DNA of 64,000 nucleotides from Odobenus rosmarus divergens (Eukaryota; Chordata; Mammalia; Carnivora; Odobenidae), in the NCBI RefSeq assembly GCF_000321225.1, contig NW_004450397.1, positions 3,162,484 to 3,226,483 of the forward strand, given 5' to 3'. Both the position numbers and the translations under genes were made by a program. The notes below the pieces were generated by a model. The model had not been told where the DNA came from. It searched no databases and saw only the letters and a list, made by a program, of their open reading frames with translations. Numbering within the stretch: position 1 is the first letter of the stretch; each line of letters starts with the position of its first letter. This document shows positions 40,201 to 55,200 of the stretch, in pieces.

Positions 40201-43200
40201 AAATAAACCGGAGAAATCGTTAATATCTCCATCTCTGTGGGACTAGAGCTAAGGCATCCTCAATAATAATAATAATAACAACAAATGGCATCTAGGTCAG
40301 GCTGTACAAAGAAATTAAATACATACACAAACATTGTGTCCTTAGCAAAAAGACTGATAATCTGGAAATTCTAGCACTAACTTTCCATTCCTAGTTATAA
40401 TCCACACAGAAGTGAGTTATGGTATTTACCTTCTCTGTCAAAAACAGAGGGTTTTAAAATACTGCTGTGTTTCAATTTAAGAAACCCAGTTGATAATTTA
40501 AAATCACACGAGAGAAGTTATTTAATATTAGAACTCTTCCTTTATGCAAGAATGTTGACTGTGTGGAGAGAGAAAGAAAAGGAACAAATGGGGGGGGCAT
40601 TCAAATCGCCAACTCTACTGTCTACTTTTTATATGACCTTAGGAAAATCGGTTAAAATAGGCCCCATAATATCTATCTCATAGGAATGTTGTGAGGATGT
40701 AATCGGGTAGTTTGTGTAACAGGTGATTCTAGTCCTTGGCTTATCACAGTTACTAAATAAATATTAGTTTCTCTACTTCCCCCAAGTCTATATATGTCTC
40801 TTACTACCAAATGAGAAATATGTGAAGGACGGTTTAAAATTCCTCAGACTCCTATAGATCATATATGTGTGAGTCTGTGACTCTTGCTTGTTTCAAAGCA
40901 TAGATATGATCTAGTTTAAAAAAAAAAAAAGGAAAGCCAATAGGAGTATTTATCTCCATCAAATTCTGTTAAGTATCCATGTTCTGTAAGAAACAAGGAT
41001 AACCATATACAATACATACGTAAAGAAATATGCATAAGACTTTAATGTATAGCTTAATAAAAAATTATAAAAGGAGTACACCCATTGAACCATCACTCAA
41101 GTTGAGGAACAAAAATTGCCAGCATCCAGAATATCTTCTCCGGGATTCTTTGTGTCCCTCAAAATCATGATATTCTCTAAACAATATGGTCGAGTTTTGC
41201 CTACTCTTAAAGTTTATGGCATATGAAATCATAGTTAAGTGTTTCTTTTTGTTTTTTCTTTTGTTTATTAGTAATGTTTGGGATATTTACCTGCTTGTAT
41301 GGAACTGAGCTCATTTCATTGCTGAAAGTTCTACTGAATGAATACACAACAATTCATTTATTCTACTGTATATGGACATTTGGGGTTGTGTTTTTGGCTA
41401 ATATGAAAAACACTACTATGTAAATTTTTGTATATATACCCTGGTGCTTGTGTTTCCCTGGGGTAAATACACAGGACTGAACCCTGGTGCTACAGGGAAA
41501 GCGTTATGCCAAACAGCTTCTCAACTTGATTGTACCCATGTTTTGTTTTGGCCTCATGAAAATGCTTGAGCATTTCAAGTTCACATTCTCATTTGTATGA
41601 CATCCCAGAAGAAAGGTTATAATTTACCTTAGCAAGTGTTCTATTGGCAGGAACTGCTGTTATATCAAAACGAAGGTCTTTAGTCAAAGGCAACCCAAAA
41701 CTCCAACCTCCATACCTATATAGAATAACAAAATTTATATTTCTTTTAATGGGGAAAATATTCATAAATGGACCTAAATTGTTTAACCAAGGGCTCAATG
41801 TTTTCTTTCCATTAGGAACACATTTAAAGTATGAAGTAAATACTGCCTGGCAAATATTTTACATTTTTATTGATTTCTCTTACATATTTTAATCTAAAGT
41901 GTACATTATAACTAGAAGTAAAAAGTCCTTTTAAACAATTGCAAATGTGGAGTAATCATTCTGAAAATAAGTGATATGTAATCTAACCAATTCCTTCAAC
42001 TTAACCGGGTCATCCACCATCTCAAAAATTATAGTATTTTAGCCCTTAAAAATACTTTTTAAAGAAGTGATTTAATACTAAAGTGATATAAGATCAGTTC
42101 TCATATTTTTTCAAATGGCTCTGTTTTCTTCAATTCTCCAGACTTTTCCCCCTAGCTTGTCCCCTGGTGCTATATACTTTTTCTCTTCCTGGGTATCTGT
42201 AGGTGAATTGTGCCTATATAATTGCCTGGTACTCATCAGTTCATAGTCTCTTAAAAATAAAAAGTGGATTTAAAAAATTCAAACAGTAATTTTAAGAATA
42301 GATTAGTTTAGATGTCCCAAATTAGGTTTGTTAGATAAACAATGGTGCAGTCACACTAGACTAATCTTGTGACTATCATCCTAAATGTGATGTTATAGAG
42401 CTGTAATTTTTTTTTTAAAGATTTTATTTATTTGACAGAGACACAGTGAGAGAGGGAATACAAGCAGGGGGGGTGGGAGAGGGAGAAGCAGGCTCCCTGC
42501 TGAGCCGGGAGCCCGATGCGGGGCTTGATTCCAGGACTCTGGGATCATGACCTGAGCCAAAGGCAGACGCTTAACGACTGAGCCACCCAGGAGCCCAATA
42601 GAGCTGTATTTTTGACATGCAAAGAACACTACAGTATATTGTTTATTTTTTTAAAAACGGGTTTTAGAAATGTTTGTTTATAATAAACCTCATTTTGTTG
42701 AAAATATTTACATGTATCTGTGTCTAGAAAATTTCTGTAAGGATATACAATCAATAGTGGCTATATCTGGTTTTATTTCTGTTTATATGTAGTTTCTAAT
42801 TATTTTACAGTGAACATTAGTCATTTGTGCACATTGAGAAATAAAAGAGGGAAGAGATAGAGGAAAGGATGAAACAGTAGCTATTTGCAAAATCACCAAC
42901 TCTCCCTCCCACAGCCTTATTTGAGGTATAACTGACAAATAAAAATTGTAGATCTTCAAGGTGTACAACATGATGTTTTGATATATGTATATAGTGTGAA
43001 ATAATCACAATCAAGCTAATTAAAATATCCATCACCTCACACAGTTACCATTTTCTTTTTGTGTGCACCTGCATGCCTGTGCATGTATGTGCGTGCGTGG
43101 TGAGAACTCTTAAGATCCATCCTCTTAGCAAATTTCAAGTATATAATACAGTATTGTTAACCACAGTCACATTGCTCTCGATTAGCTCTCCAGAATCTAT

Positions 43201-46200
43201 TCATCTTGCATAATGAACCTTTGTAGCTCTTGACCAACATTTCCCCATTTCTCGAAACCCCCAGACCCTGGCAACCACCATTCTACTCTCTGCTTCTGTG
43301 AGTTTGACTATTTTAGATCCCACATACAAGTGGGATCATGCAGTATCTGCCTTTCTGTGTCTGGCTTATTTCACTTAGCATACATAGTGTCCTCCAGATC
43401 CATCCACAGTATCCCAAATACAAGCCTACCAACCTTACACCCATGGCAAACCTTTAGGTGGCTTAGGTATGAGCCTGTGGCCTTGCTATACATGGACACA
43501 TTTTATCCACACACAGCACAATCTAAATTTGAGATATTTATATTGGAACTAAGGCCAATTATCACCTAAAGCCATGCCCTAAAACTCTCCAAACTGGCTC
43601 AGTCGATTAAGTGTCTGGCTTCAGTTCAGGCCATGATCTCAGGGTCCTGGGATCAAGTTAAAAAAAAAAAAAACCTCTCCAAATCGGTGTAATCTAGTCA
43701 ATAACATTTTTGTCTCAAGGAAAAAAAATATGTACAAGTTTAACAATACATTTTTTGCAGCCTAAAAAAAACCCCAGTGCTTTTTAATTTCTTAAAATGA
43801 GTCTTAATTTGAAGAGGCTGATATTTTTTAAATAATTTTCACACATAAGACTGTTTTGATAAAATAGAGAATTTAACCACATAAATAATCAATAGAAATT
43901 TTCATCTATTTTTTTAGAAGATTTATTTATTTTAGAGAGAGAAAGCATGAGCAGGGGGAGGAGCAGAGGAAGAGGGAGAAGAGAAGCAGACATCCTGCTG
44001 AGCGGGAAGACTGATGCAGGGCTTGATCTCAAGACCCCTGAGATCATGACCTGAGCCGAAACCAAGAGTCGGACACTTAACAGACTGAACGACCTAGGTG
44101 CCCCAGAAATTTTCATCTATTGTCTCAAGTTCAGAAGGCAGTTGCCATTAAAATTTGAAAGCAAGATATGCTAAATTAATATATTATAGAGTGTTTTTAC
44201 CTCTTTTGCGTAAACTCATTAGCAGTTGATATAAGATAATTTTCCAAGCGGTGCCCAGTGAGGTTGTAAATTATTTGAGAAGAATAAGTTCTTCTATGAG
44301 GTGGAGAATAGTTAAATTTAGGACACTCCTGAAAAATAAAGTTAAAAATTAAGTTCTTCGATGCTTTGCAAATCAAATAGACAATGTCGAGAAGTTTTGG
44401 TCTTGCAACTTGTCTATTGCTGCAACAGGTAGAGTGTGATAACACTGTCTTCTGACTCTGAAGAGCTTTGAAAAGGAAGGCATCTTCCTATTCCAAGAAA
44501 TTAGAGTAGTTATTATTTATATAGAACACATACATATGTTTAGGACTTACTTGAAGCCAAAAAGAATACAACTTAACCAATGTGCAATTTTCTTTTCACT
44601 GTACTAACAAGTTTGATATGCGTGGAGAATAACATTAAACTCTAAGATAACTCAAAATTCCCTCAATAATTTATAGGAAAGAAAAAAATGTTTGCCTAGA
44701 ATTGAAAAGATGACATTAAGGGACATAAGTTCTCAGGGGACAGCAGTGGATGAGTTTGTATTGTATCGTTTTTAAGGTACCAAACCTGAGTGTCAGAGCT
44801 CAAGTTTACATATATCTAAATCTATATAACTTAATGTTAAATAAATCTAAACCTAATCTTTACGTATGTAAATTTAAAGTTATATCAAAATAAATTTTGT
44901 TTATATTGCAAAGTTGCTTATATAGTTCTATATGCACATATATGTATATTGCAAATTTAATAGAGTTTCTGTATACCCTTCACCCAGTTCTCCCCATTAT
45001 TATTAGCATCTTACATTACTGTCATTGCATATTTGTCAAAATTAAATGCATTGGTACATTACTATTAACCAACTTCAGAGCTTAGTTTTAACCACTTATT
45101 TTTATGCTCGTAAGCTTTCTGCACTTCCTGACCACTTACTTTTCCCTGAAGCTTCCCATGCTTCTCTGACATGAAGTTTAGTTTGGGAGAAGCCTAGCAT
45201 TTTTCCAGTTTTCCTTCCATCCCTTCACATGATGTCCCAGAGCCTGAGGCTAGCACCACACGTGCACTGAGAGCAGAAAGTTGCAGACTGCTCTAAAAAA
45301 TGAATGCTGAATTTCACCTTACACATCAAGTTGGGTCAACATTTAGATCACATTTATAGAATGCTACTGATTCCACAATTAGAGACACCTTATGTATGCA
45401 ATGTAATTATTAACTTTAATCTTTTGTTGAATTATATGTACAGAAAAGCACATATAAATATGCTTCTTGATGCATTTTTTTACAAACTGAACACACCCAT
45501 GTAACCAGAAAACAGATCGGGAAACAAAACAATGCAATTACTGGAGAAGGCCCCTCATCATGTTTCCTTCCAATCACTACCACTCCCAAAGTATCCAGCA
45601 CAGAATAGTTTTGCCTGTTTTTGCACTTAATATAAATGGAATCATATTATGTATACTCTCTTGTATTTGGCTTTTTCCACTCATCATTCACTTGTGAGAA
45701 TCCTCCATATGATGTGTATAGTTGTAGATCAAGCATTCCCATTTTGCTGTATATAGAATTCCAATGTGAAAATACATTACATTTGATTTATCCACTCTAC
45801 TGTTGGTGGGAATCTGAGTGGCTATTACAAATAGTATTGCTATGAATGTCTAGTACATGCCTCTTGGTGAACATATTCACACTTCTGATGGGAATATAAT
45901 ATGAATGGAATTGCTGATCCCATAGTTTATGTATATCTTCAGCATTAGTAGGTATTGTCAAAAGTTTTATATACATATTTGGTGATTTATTTATGTATTT
46001 CTTTAAAATTTTTATTTTAATTCCAGTTAGTTAGTATACAATGTCATATTAGTTTCAGGCATACAATATATTGATTCAACAGTTCCATACATCACCTTGT
46101 GCTCATCACAGCAAGTGCGATCCTCAATCCCCATCACCTATTTCACCCATTCCCCACCCCACCCTCTCTGGTAACCATCAGATTATTCTATAATTAAAAA

Positions 46201-49200
46201 GTCTGTTTCTTGCTTTGACTCTCTCTCTCTCTCATTTTTTCCTTTGATTAATGAAATTTATCTAGATTCCAACTTTAAATACTAAATTGACTCTTACTGT
46301 GAACTACAGAAAATACATTAAGAATTTCAGAAATTAGCCAGATTAAATGAGGGATTAGAAAACTCTTTTGAGTACTGGGTAATGCTGGTATTGAAATATG
46401 CAAGGATTCCAGGAGATGTTTGTGGGATCCCAGCTTTCATTGTTAGTAAATGTCTTGCATGAGAACACAATAATAGGTAGCATTTACAGAAAACATTTCA
46501 TTCCAAAATATTGTGCAAAGAGTTCAAGGTTCAATGATATAATGCTACTAAGAAAATATTGCTAGATTCCTCTACTGTGGGGAAGTAAGTTGACCACAAA
46601 GTCACTCTCAGAAACTAACAGTAACCTCTTCTCTTCAACAATCTTTCATTTCCCCAGTGAATTTGGTTTTCTTAAAAGTATGTTGAATTGATAGGCCCAG
46701 AAAAGTAAGGTGTGTATCTATAAAATACAGACGGCATAAGGGATGGTTGGATAATCTTTTCTGTTTCTATCAGGCCGTGGATTTTTCTTTCATGCTGGAG
46801 GTGCTCCTTAGAGACAAATGGAGTTCTGTTCTGGACTTACACATTACTGACTTCATAGCTGACCCCAAATGGGCAGTCTTACTCTGTTGTCAAATATGAC
46901 AATTGTGGGGGCTTTGTTGTCTGAAATATAGAACTTTCTGGTTAGAACTGAACTGAGACCCAAAATTCATTTTTAGTTGGTTTCCACAAACACTGTCATA
47001 GAATTACCTGCCTTTGGAAATTTATTCTGAGATGGATTTAAAACAGTGACCTGAAGTTCAAAGGCAATATTTCTGAGCTGCCCTGCTCCACATCTCTGAG
47101 CTACTAGCTTCCATAAAATGAAATTATACTGACTCTTTGGTAATCTGGATAGATCTTTCAAGTTTCAATATTTATTCCTTTCTTTTTCCTACTTCACTGA
47201 AATGGAATTCCATCTTACCTGGATATTTTCTGAGCAGGAGCAAACACCAAAATTAGTGATAGGCTCCCCACTGGTGTTCCATTTTCCCAGACTGTCTTCC
47301 TTTAAACACCTTCTGCAAGTAAAAATGAGTGAGGTATGTGTGTGTTCTCATGTTTATGTATGAGCATACAAACGAGTATTTGGTATTAAATTCAGGTGTA
47401 CAGTCTTAGGTATAGTTTGCTGATTTTTCATAACTCAAATATACATTACACTACCATTTTCAAATGATTTGACATTTTACAGGGGATAAGAGAGAACACT
47501 TATTGATAGAACAGTGTTGAAACCAAAGCTCATTGAATTGTTTTAATGTGGCAGGATGGGGCTTTTTGACCCCTTTCTTCTCTGCTCTTTCATCCTGTCC
47601 TCTGACAGGAAGGGGATACTTTGGCAAAATAATGCACCAATGTCAGGTTCACATGCACCATGTACCATCTTGGAAGTTCGAATAGGAAACACTACATAGT
47701 GCAAAGACAGGGATTGGAGTCCGAAGACTTGTATCTTAGTTTTAGCTGCACAACTTAGAATCTAGATTGTTTTTTGACAAGTATCTCAGTCTTCATGAAC
47801 CTCAGTTTCCCCATCTTAAAAATGGGATTAATAATTCACAGGGTTGTTGTGATTGTTAAAGGGAAATATGTACAGGAGAGAACTCTACAAATTATAATGC
47901 CCCTAATGTTTATTATTACAGCACAGTTTAGCCACGGAATGAACTAGAGGGGAGAGAGAAAATCTGTTCCATACAGATCTCCCTCAGGGGCGGCACTTCT
48001 CCAGCCTACAACACACACCCATTCATCCACACGTGCACATGTACACGCACAAACTGGAGTGTCAAAAAGAAAGGGAAAAGAAAACGAAAAAACCTGAGAA
48101 CCACTTACGGATCACTGATGTTCAAACACGTGTTGTCGATGCCAGGGAAGTTCCATAGTGCTGAGACCAGGGCTTGTGTGCTTGGGTGAGAATTCCTGTA
48201 ATAGTAAAGGATAGGGACAAATTTGTGATCCTCCACTACTCTTTCATATTAAAGTCATACTTATGAATAATTTGGAAAAATAAAATATGCTGTATGGGAT
48301 AGTCTTCTTAAAAACCCGAGAAAACTCAGTATCAGGAAAAAAAAATAAGTATCATGGAAAAAAAATCAGCACATATCCTCTTCGGCTGCCTTGTTATTTT
48401 CCAACCATTACATACATTTAGTGATCACCTATTGTATATACGTAATAATACCAAATTATGCAGAATTCCGACCTACTATCTTATATTTGTGAGGCCATTA
48501 AAAAGTTATTTGCTATATATTACAACAGATTGGGAAGCCACACCTAGCCTGGTTTTCTTGATTAAAGTCTAGTCATTAAAAATAAAGACCTACAATAAAT
48601 TTACTTTCAGACAAACACAGGAACTCTTAAAAAGTTATTTGTTGGCAATAGAAGTTTCATGTTGCAATAAATCAAAACCGTCCATTCCTTTGGCAGAATC
48701 AGGTACAGCGCCTCATAATTCTTTATTCTTCAGCATTGCATGCAGTCATGGGGGCGCAGCTGTACCTCTGGAGGCACTGGGGAGATGTTTTAAAGGAGAG
48801 AAACTTACGCATAGAAGGCTGTCTGTTCAGAGGTACCGTAGAGAGATGGGGAGATCTGGATCTCCGGATAACTGTTGCTAGAATTTCTCAGTGTGCCAAG
48901 GCCCATGGCAGTGGTGACAAAGACGATGGGGAGGATAACCTGAGCAATGAGACCTTTCCAGTTCCTGCGGGTGTGGTGGAACCTCTTAATGAGGATAGCC
49001 ATGATCTTCTTCAGTAACAGATCAAAACCACCCAACCTCTCTCCCCTCGTCAGGACTTTGTCTGATTAAAAAAAGGTGGGGGGGGGGGTGGAGAGAAATA
49101 GAGAGATAGAGGTTTGATACGGTTCTGGGAAACATGATAAATCACATAACAAGGTAACTTCAAAAACCATGGGTGGATGGTATAATGTGATGTGGTAGGA

Positions 49201-52200
49201 ATAGCTTGTATTTTAAAGGTTCTGAGATGAGGTTCAGCTCTTCCTTTTTTAACTTTGGGACTGAGCCTCTCCAAGTCATAGAGTTTTATGTAAAATGCTT
49301 TGCAAATTATAAATCACTATGTACAAAACATTAGTAGTTATATACATAATCATTTTACACGTCAAAGGGAGAGATCCACAATTTGATAAATGAATATTGT
49401 CCCCGATCTCCAGTCTCAATGCCTGCTCGGTATGTATTGCTAATTACTGATAGTCAAGAGATAGCTTCTATCAACAGACTGAATTCAAATAAGATAAACA
49501 GAAACCAACACGTGAAACTAATATGACATAAACTAATACAACATATAACTTCAGTTTAAAAAAAAAGATAAATGGCAACCAAAACATCTGCCTAGTCTAA
49601 AAACTCATTCCTACTGTGCGTAACTTAGTGATTATAAACCTAACTGGCTCTCATTCTAAGGTGAGATCCTGTGAATTCTCCTTACACTTGGGAAAAGGGA
49701 AATGCTTTCCTCCAAAGTGTGATTCTAGTTCAAACATTCATTCATTACATTCTCTTTAGACATCTGGACTGATTATATATGGTATTTCAAAACTCCATTT
49801 TTACCACTAGAGTCACAAAAAAGAACTCATTGGAAATAAATGTCTACATTACCCCGAACCTCGTGAAATGTTCTTCAGGTGTGGAGAAAAATTCCCTGGC
49901 TTCTGAACATAAGAGTTGCCGTGGAAGCCATAAACTGTTGCTTCCTCTATGGTACTCTTACAACTGATAATTCCATAGCCCTCCCTAAAAATGTAACATT
50001 CTCTCCAAGGGCCTGCCGCCAAGCACTCCTCTACATGCAATAAGATGACTGTCAACTCTGTGGATAGTTTTAATTCTCCATCACAAATTATACAGCACAA
50101 AAAATCATGATCTTCATTTAGCTGATAAGGAAAAATACAAAGCTGCTTAATTTAAAATGAATTCCAATTAAACAGAGTGAACAAGTTTAAATGCAAACTC
50201 ATATCTCTGCAAAGGGGAATTGTAGAAGGAGCTGAATATTTTAAGTTAATTAGTATGCTTTTCTGTTTCTTGAGAAATTACATGTGGATGACTTACAGGT
50301 GTATCAAATGGAGCAAATGTGCTTTCTAAAAGATAATGTCAGTGAGGGAAACATTTTGACTGAAGAATAGTTTCAAATTATGAGACAAATGCAGAGGCAA
50401 ATACATAACATTTACTTCCTGAAGCAGATGACCACTTTCTAATCAAAGTCCTCAATTCCATGGGCTCGACAATTATATTCCCCAAAAGATGATAAATGAG
50501 GAATATGGCAGAGGACAAATAAGACTCCCAAGTTCCAGAACTACGCAAACATCAGAGATGATCTTTTCTAAGTTTTAGAGCCAGGCAAATGTTTAATTAA
50601 AAGTTCTGTTCCTAGAGATTTTTTCCAAGTTAAGCAAACTGTTGAAATGACTATTCCATAATTTATACATCATTTTACTATATGCTTCCTTAAGTAAATA
50701 GTGTTTCCAAAGGCAGAAATTAACTGTCAGAAAGAGAATGAGAGGATAAAAGTTATTTTCAAAGGAGCCCAATTCCTCAGTCATATCAAGAAGCACGATT
50801 TTTCAAACATGTCTTGCGTGAGGAATTGGGTGGGTGGGGGGGAACCTATTATTATAGGTTCTTAGCCATGGAGTCTGACTTCATCAAATCTGAGACCTCC
50901 CCCAAAAGCATTTCCTCAGAGCCTGAATATTCTCATCACCTGAATTGTTCACAGAAGGGAAAGATTAGACATGTTTCCCAATGAGGCCCCATAAAGAGTG
51001 ATGACTCTTTTTTTTATAACTTTTTTCCAATGACTCCTCTGCTGAATATGTTTAATAGCAGTCAGCTACCTTACAAGGTAATTTTGTCCATTATTGGACA
51101 GCAGCAATTACAGGAAGGATTTTAACTTGTCGAACACAAATCTGAAACTGTAGTAAACACCTTGAAAATGACTTCTGGCAGGTATAAGGAGTACACACCA
51201 CCACCAAAACAAGCAAGTTCTCTCCCATTCTTCGAAATATTTTTGAAATAGAGAATTTGATTTCATTTAACAAATACTTGGTATGTTAAAAAAAGAAAGC
51301 TTATATTTCTTTATTCCTTTTGAATTTAGAAAGAAAATGTGAAGCTGAATTTTTGCCGTGTGATTTTCTCCTTTACGTCATTTATGGGAATTAAGCAAAA
51401 CATGCACATTCGATTTATACCATCTCTGTCTGTGAAACTGCTGCTGCTCACAGATAAATCATCGGGAGCTGAGATGCCATTGGTACCGGAATTTCCAATT
51501 TTCTTTTGTGTTAAGTGCTCAAGACTCATACTGCTATTTTTTTGTGACTCTTTAGTCAAGTTCAGAAAGACCTAGAAAGAGAAGCCAGGAACACTTCATT
51601 AACATAAAATATGCATGTCCTTTCTACTTCCTAAGTTCGATTTTGAATTTTTATCACATTTATTGAGACAAACAAGTGTGACTTTAAATGAATATTTTTA
51701 ACAGTGACTTTGAGTGAACATTTTTTTAACCATACAACTTTATTACAGTATTATTGACTATATTCCCTATGCTGTACTTTTCATCTCTGTGACTTACTTA
51801 TTTTATGTCTAGAAGTTTGTATCTCTTAACCCCCTTCCCCTGTTTCAGTCATCCCCCACCGCCCCCCTATGTAAACACTTCGGTATGTGAAAGGTACGCG
51901 TTCTCTAATTGGATAAATGTGTTTGTTTTCAGAAGTCACTCTTACATAAGAACGGTACTGAGATAGTTTGAAGATTTTCTGATGTTGTGAAAGGTTTATT
52001 TAAAATATTTCTTTACTCTTTTTAAAGAACTGTGCATATTTATTCTCAGGGAACAGCAAGTTATATCAGCTTCAAAAAGAAGAAACGCACCTCTTCCACG
52101 GTGGTGTCTGAAATACCGTAGCACCCGATGTTGAGATCACCCATGCCATTGTCCAGTGCCCTCAGGAGTGACAGGTAGGCCCCTGAGACTTTGGTGCTAA

Positions 52201-55200
52201 ATGGAGGAAGCACATACACCAGCTCTCCCCCGATGTCCTCCTTGAGGTAGGCTTCAGGGAGGTGTGATCGGATCATTGCTGTCACGGCTGTCGTGTCGCA
52301 TGTTGTATTTGCACTTAGGTTTGGACTCTAGGGACAAAACCAGAAGTTACCACTCCTTTGTCCTTACACCGTAGTGATGCCCAAGGGTCCTCATCAGAGG
52401 GTGGTGAGACTCTTTTGGGCCACCCAGACCTGAGTCGGATGACACATCCCTCCTCCAGTGGCTCCCTGTCCCACGGGAGTCCCTAGAGCTGTCTGCAAGT
52501 CACTGTTCTATTGGCTCCATTCTCCCGCCTGCCCCGTCCCTTCTCCAGCTTCACTGCCCACTACTCACTGCCCTCTCATCTGCTCTACTCCAGCCACAAC
52601 AGCTGCTTTGTGTTGTGGGAGTGTTCTGCCCTCAGGCACACCCTCCTCGGGGCCTTCTCAATTGTTGTTCCTTTGCCCCCAGATAATGACATGGCTCCTT
52701 CTCTCCCAAGCCCCAACTCTTGCTCAACTGTCATCTTCTCAGAGACCCTTCTCTTCCTACCCTACGTAAAACGGCACCACTCGGCATTCTCTATTCCCCC
52801 TTCTCTGCTTTATTTCTACCCACAGCATTTATCACCGATAACAGACTTCATAGTACACTTAATTCCCCACACTCTATCAGAATATAAACTCCATGAGGGT
52901 AGAGATTTTAATATCATCAGTCCACTGCTGTATCCCCAAAGTCTAGAACAGTGACTTGAGCACACACTAAGGCATAAAACACACCTAATATATATATAGT
53001 TCTTAATGAATTAATGAATATAAAAATAAACTGCTTTTTATTTGGAAGTCAGATCAGGATGTTCAGGTATAAAATAAATGATTGTAGTCAAAGCCAGCCT
53101 AATGGCATACACATCTTGCACAGTATTGATAATCATATGCTATTTTTAGGTGGCACAGGGGTCCTTAGTCAGCAGCTGTTCTTCAAAGATGTCAAAGCAT
53201 CATTGGCCTGAGTTAGTCTTCACATTGCCACTTGAGGGGTACTGATCAGAAGGTGCATACACAACTGCATATTCTCTTTATTTGCTTTAATGCAAACAAT
53301 CTAATTTTTAGCCTTATAGACTGAAATGCTAGGGAAACTAATAGGCTCATCCTCCATCAGTAACTTTAGGATATAGATCCTCTAAAAAAAGGATCTATAT
53401 CCTAAGGTAAAAACCTAGTGCCCTGGTTCTTGTTGGGAGATACCAGACCAGGAGCATCAGCATCACCTGGGCCCTTGTTAGAAATGTAGTCAATTGTGAA
53501 GCCCCATCCAAGACCTAATGAATCAGAGACTTTTGGGGTGAGGCCAGAAATCTGGGCTCAACCAAGACCTCCAGGAGTTCTGATGCTCCCTTAAATTTGA
53601 GAAACATGAAACTAACATATTAATGATGAATTTTAGCAATTAATAAGGTTGGAGAGATTCTGCCTCCATTTCACACAAAAATTAATTTATGACTCTATAA
53701 TGAGGTGTATTTTCTCTCTTACAAACCTTTTTCTTGGTGAGCGTGAGGTGATACCCATCACCAAATGCTTCCTTGAGGTAAAATGGTGACCCACAACAGC
53801 GCAGCCCGCCCTGCTCCAGGAAGGCGATGCGGTCACTCAGCACTTCAGCTTCATCCAAGTGGTGCGTTGACAGAATGATTGTTCTGGCTTGAAAATACAG
53901 AGAAGAACCACTGAGAATGAAAAATTAAGACACAGTTCCCGAGATCTACAGAGTTCGCACAAGTAAATCCTGTGATTTATGAGGAGAAGAGGCACATTTT
54001 ATGAGATAACTGAAAAACTGACCAGAAGGAGCTTTCAGAATAAACAAAGAGAAATTCAGAAGGGGTGTTACTAAATATCTAAATATCTGTTTTCTTATAC
54101 GTTGGCAGCTAATAAGCATTTGCCATGCCGTACGGCTAGATGTCCGTCATTTAGAGTGTGCGTGTTAGCAAATCCTTCCTTAGTTTGCTCCCTTGTCTTC
54201 ATTTTCATTTTTCCTCTGTCTCTGTTTCTGTCTCTCTCCCCCTCTTTCTTCATGATGAAGAAGCAATAATTTTAAAGACTTTTTGAATATTCCTCTCTGA
54301 TTAATCCACTCTACTCTGATTGCTTCTTTGCTTCACATCCTGTTAGCACTTGTTTAGTCTGTTTTCAGTTTATTTTCATTTGTGTATGTTTGGTATCTCT
54401 AATTAGATTCTAAGCTCCTGGAGGCAGAATTTGGGACTTCTATCAGATGTGCATGCTCTCAGAAGGGCCAGTGAAGTGCTCAACTCACCATGCTCGACTA
54501 CATGGATATTAACTAACTGACCCAGAAATTTAGTGGTGGGAAGAGAAAAATTGGGAAGGGGAAGACCCCATCTGAGACTCTTAACGGAGCTTCGAAACAG
54601 AAAAGGTGTAAAGTTGGTTGCATGCATCCCAGAGGGCAAATTTAGGCCTGCTGGGTGCAGAAGTTATAAGAGGGTACTCATACCAGTTTTGTTCTTGGAT
54701 ATAACATCCCAAATGCTTCGGCGAGAACATGGGTCAACTCCAGTGGATGGTTCATCCAAAATGACTACCCGTGATCCACCGATAAGAGCTATAGATATGG
54801 ATAACTTCCTCTTCATTCCTCCTGACAATGTTCCAACTCTCTTATGACGATGGCTATACAGTCCAGTATCTTTTAGTGTCCTTCAAAAATAATGTGTGGT
54901 GGTTATTTTTGACAGATAAAATATTTGAATATTGAAAAAATACAATTAGTACTTTAAGTAATAGGTCTTTACTAAGCAACTATTATGTGCTCAGCAAGGT
55001 GCAATACACTATTGAGGATTCATGATATAGTTTTTTTTATTGTTTATCATTTAGTTGGAGGCACAAAGTTAATACCCAGAAAACACCACCAGGGAATATA
55101 TGGCTCATTTTTTTATTTGTTTCTCTGAAAAATATTTATGGAGGGCCTGCCTGTTTTGTGCCAGACCGTTTTAGTTTCTAGAGGAAAGCAGTGAGAAGAT

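Noticed and set aside
52511..52954. 147-codon open frame on the plus strand
   Set aside because: It lies in an L2 fragment inside an ABCA12 intron and has no protein-like motif.
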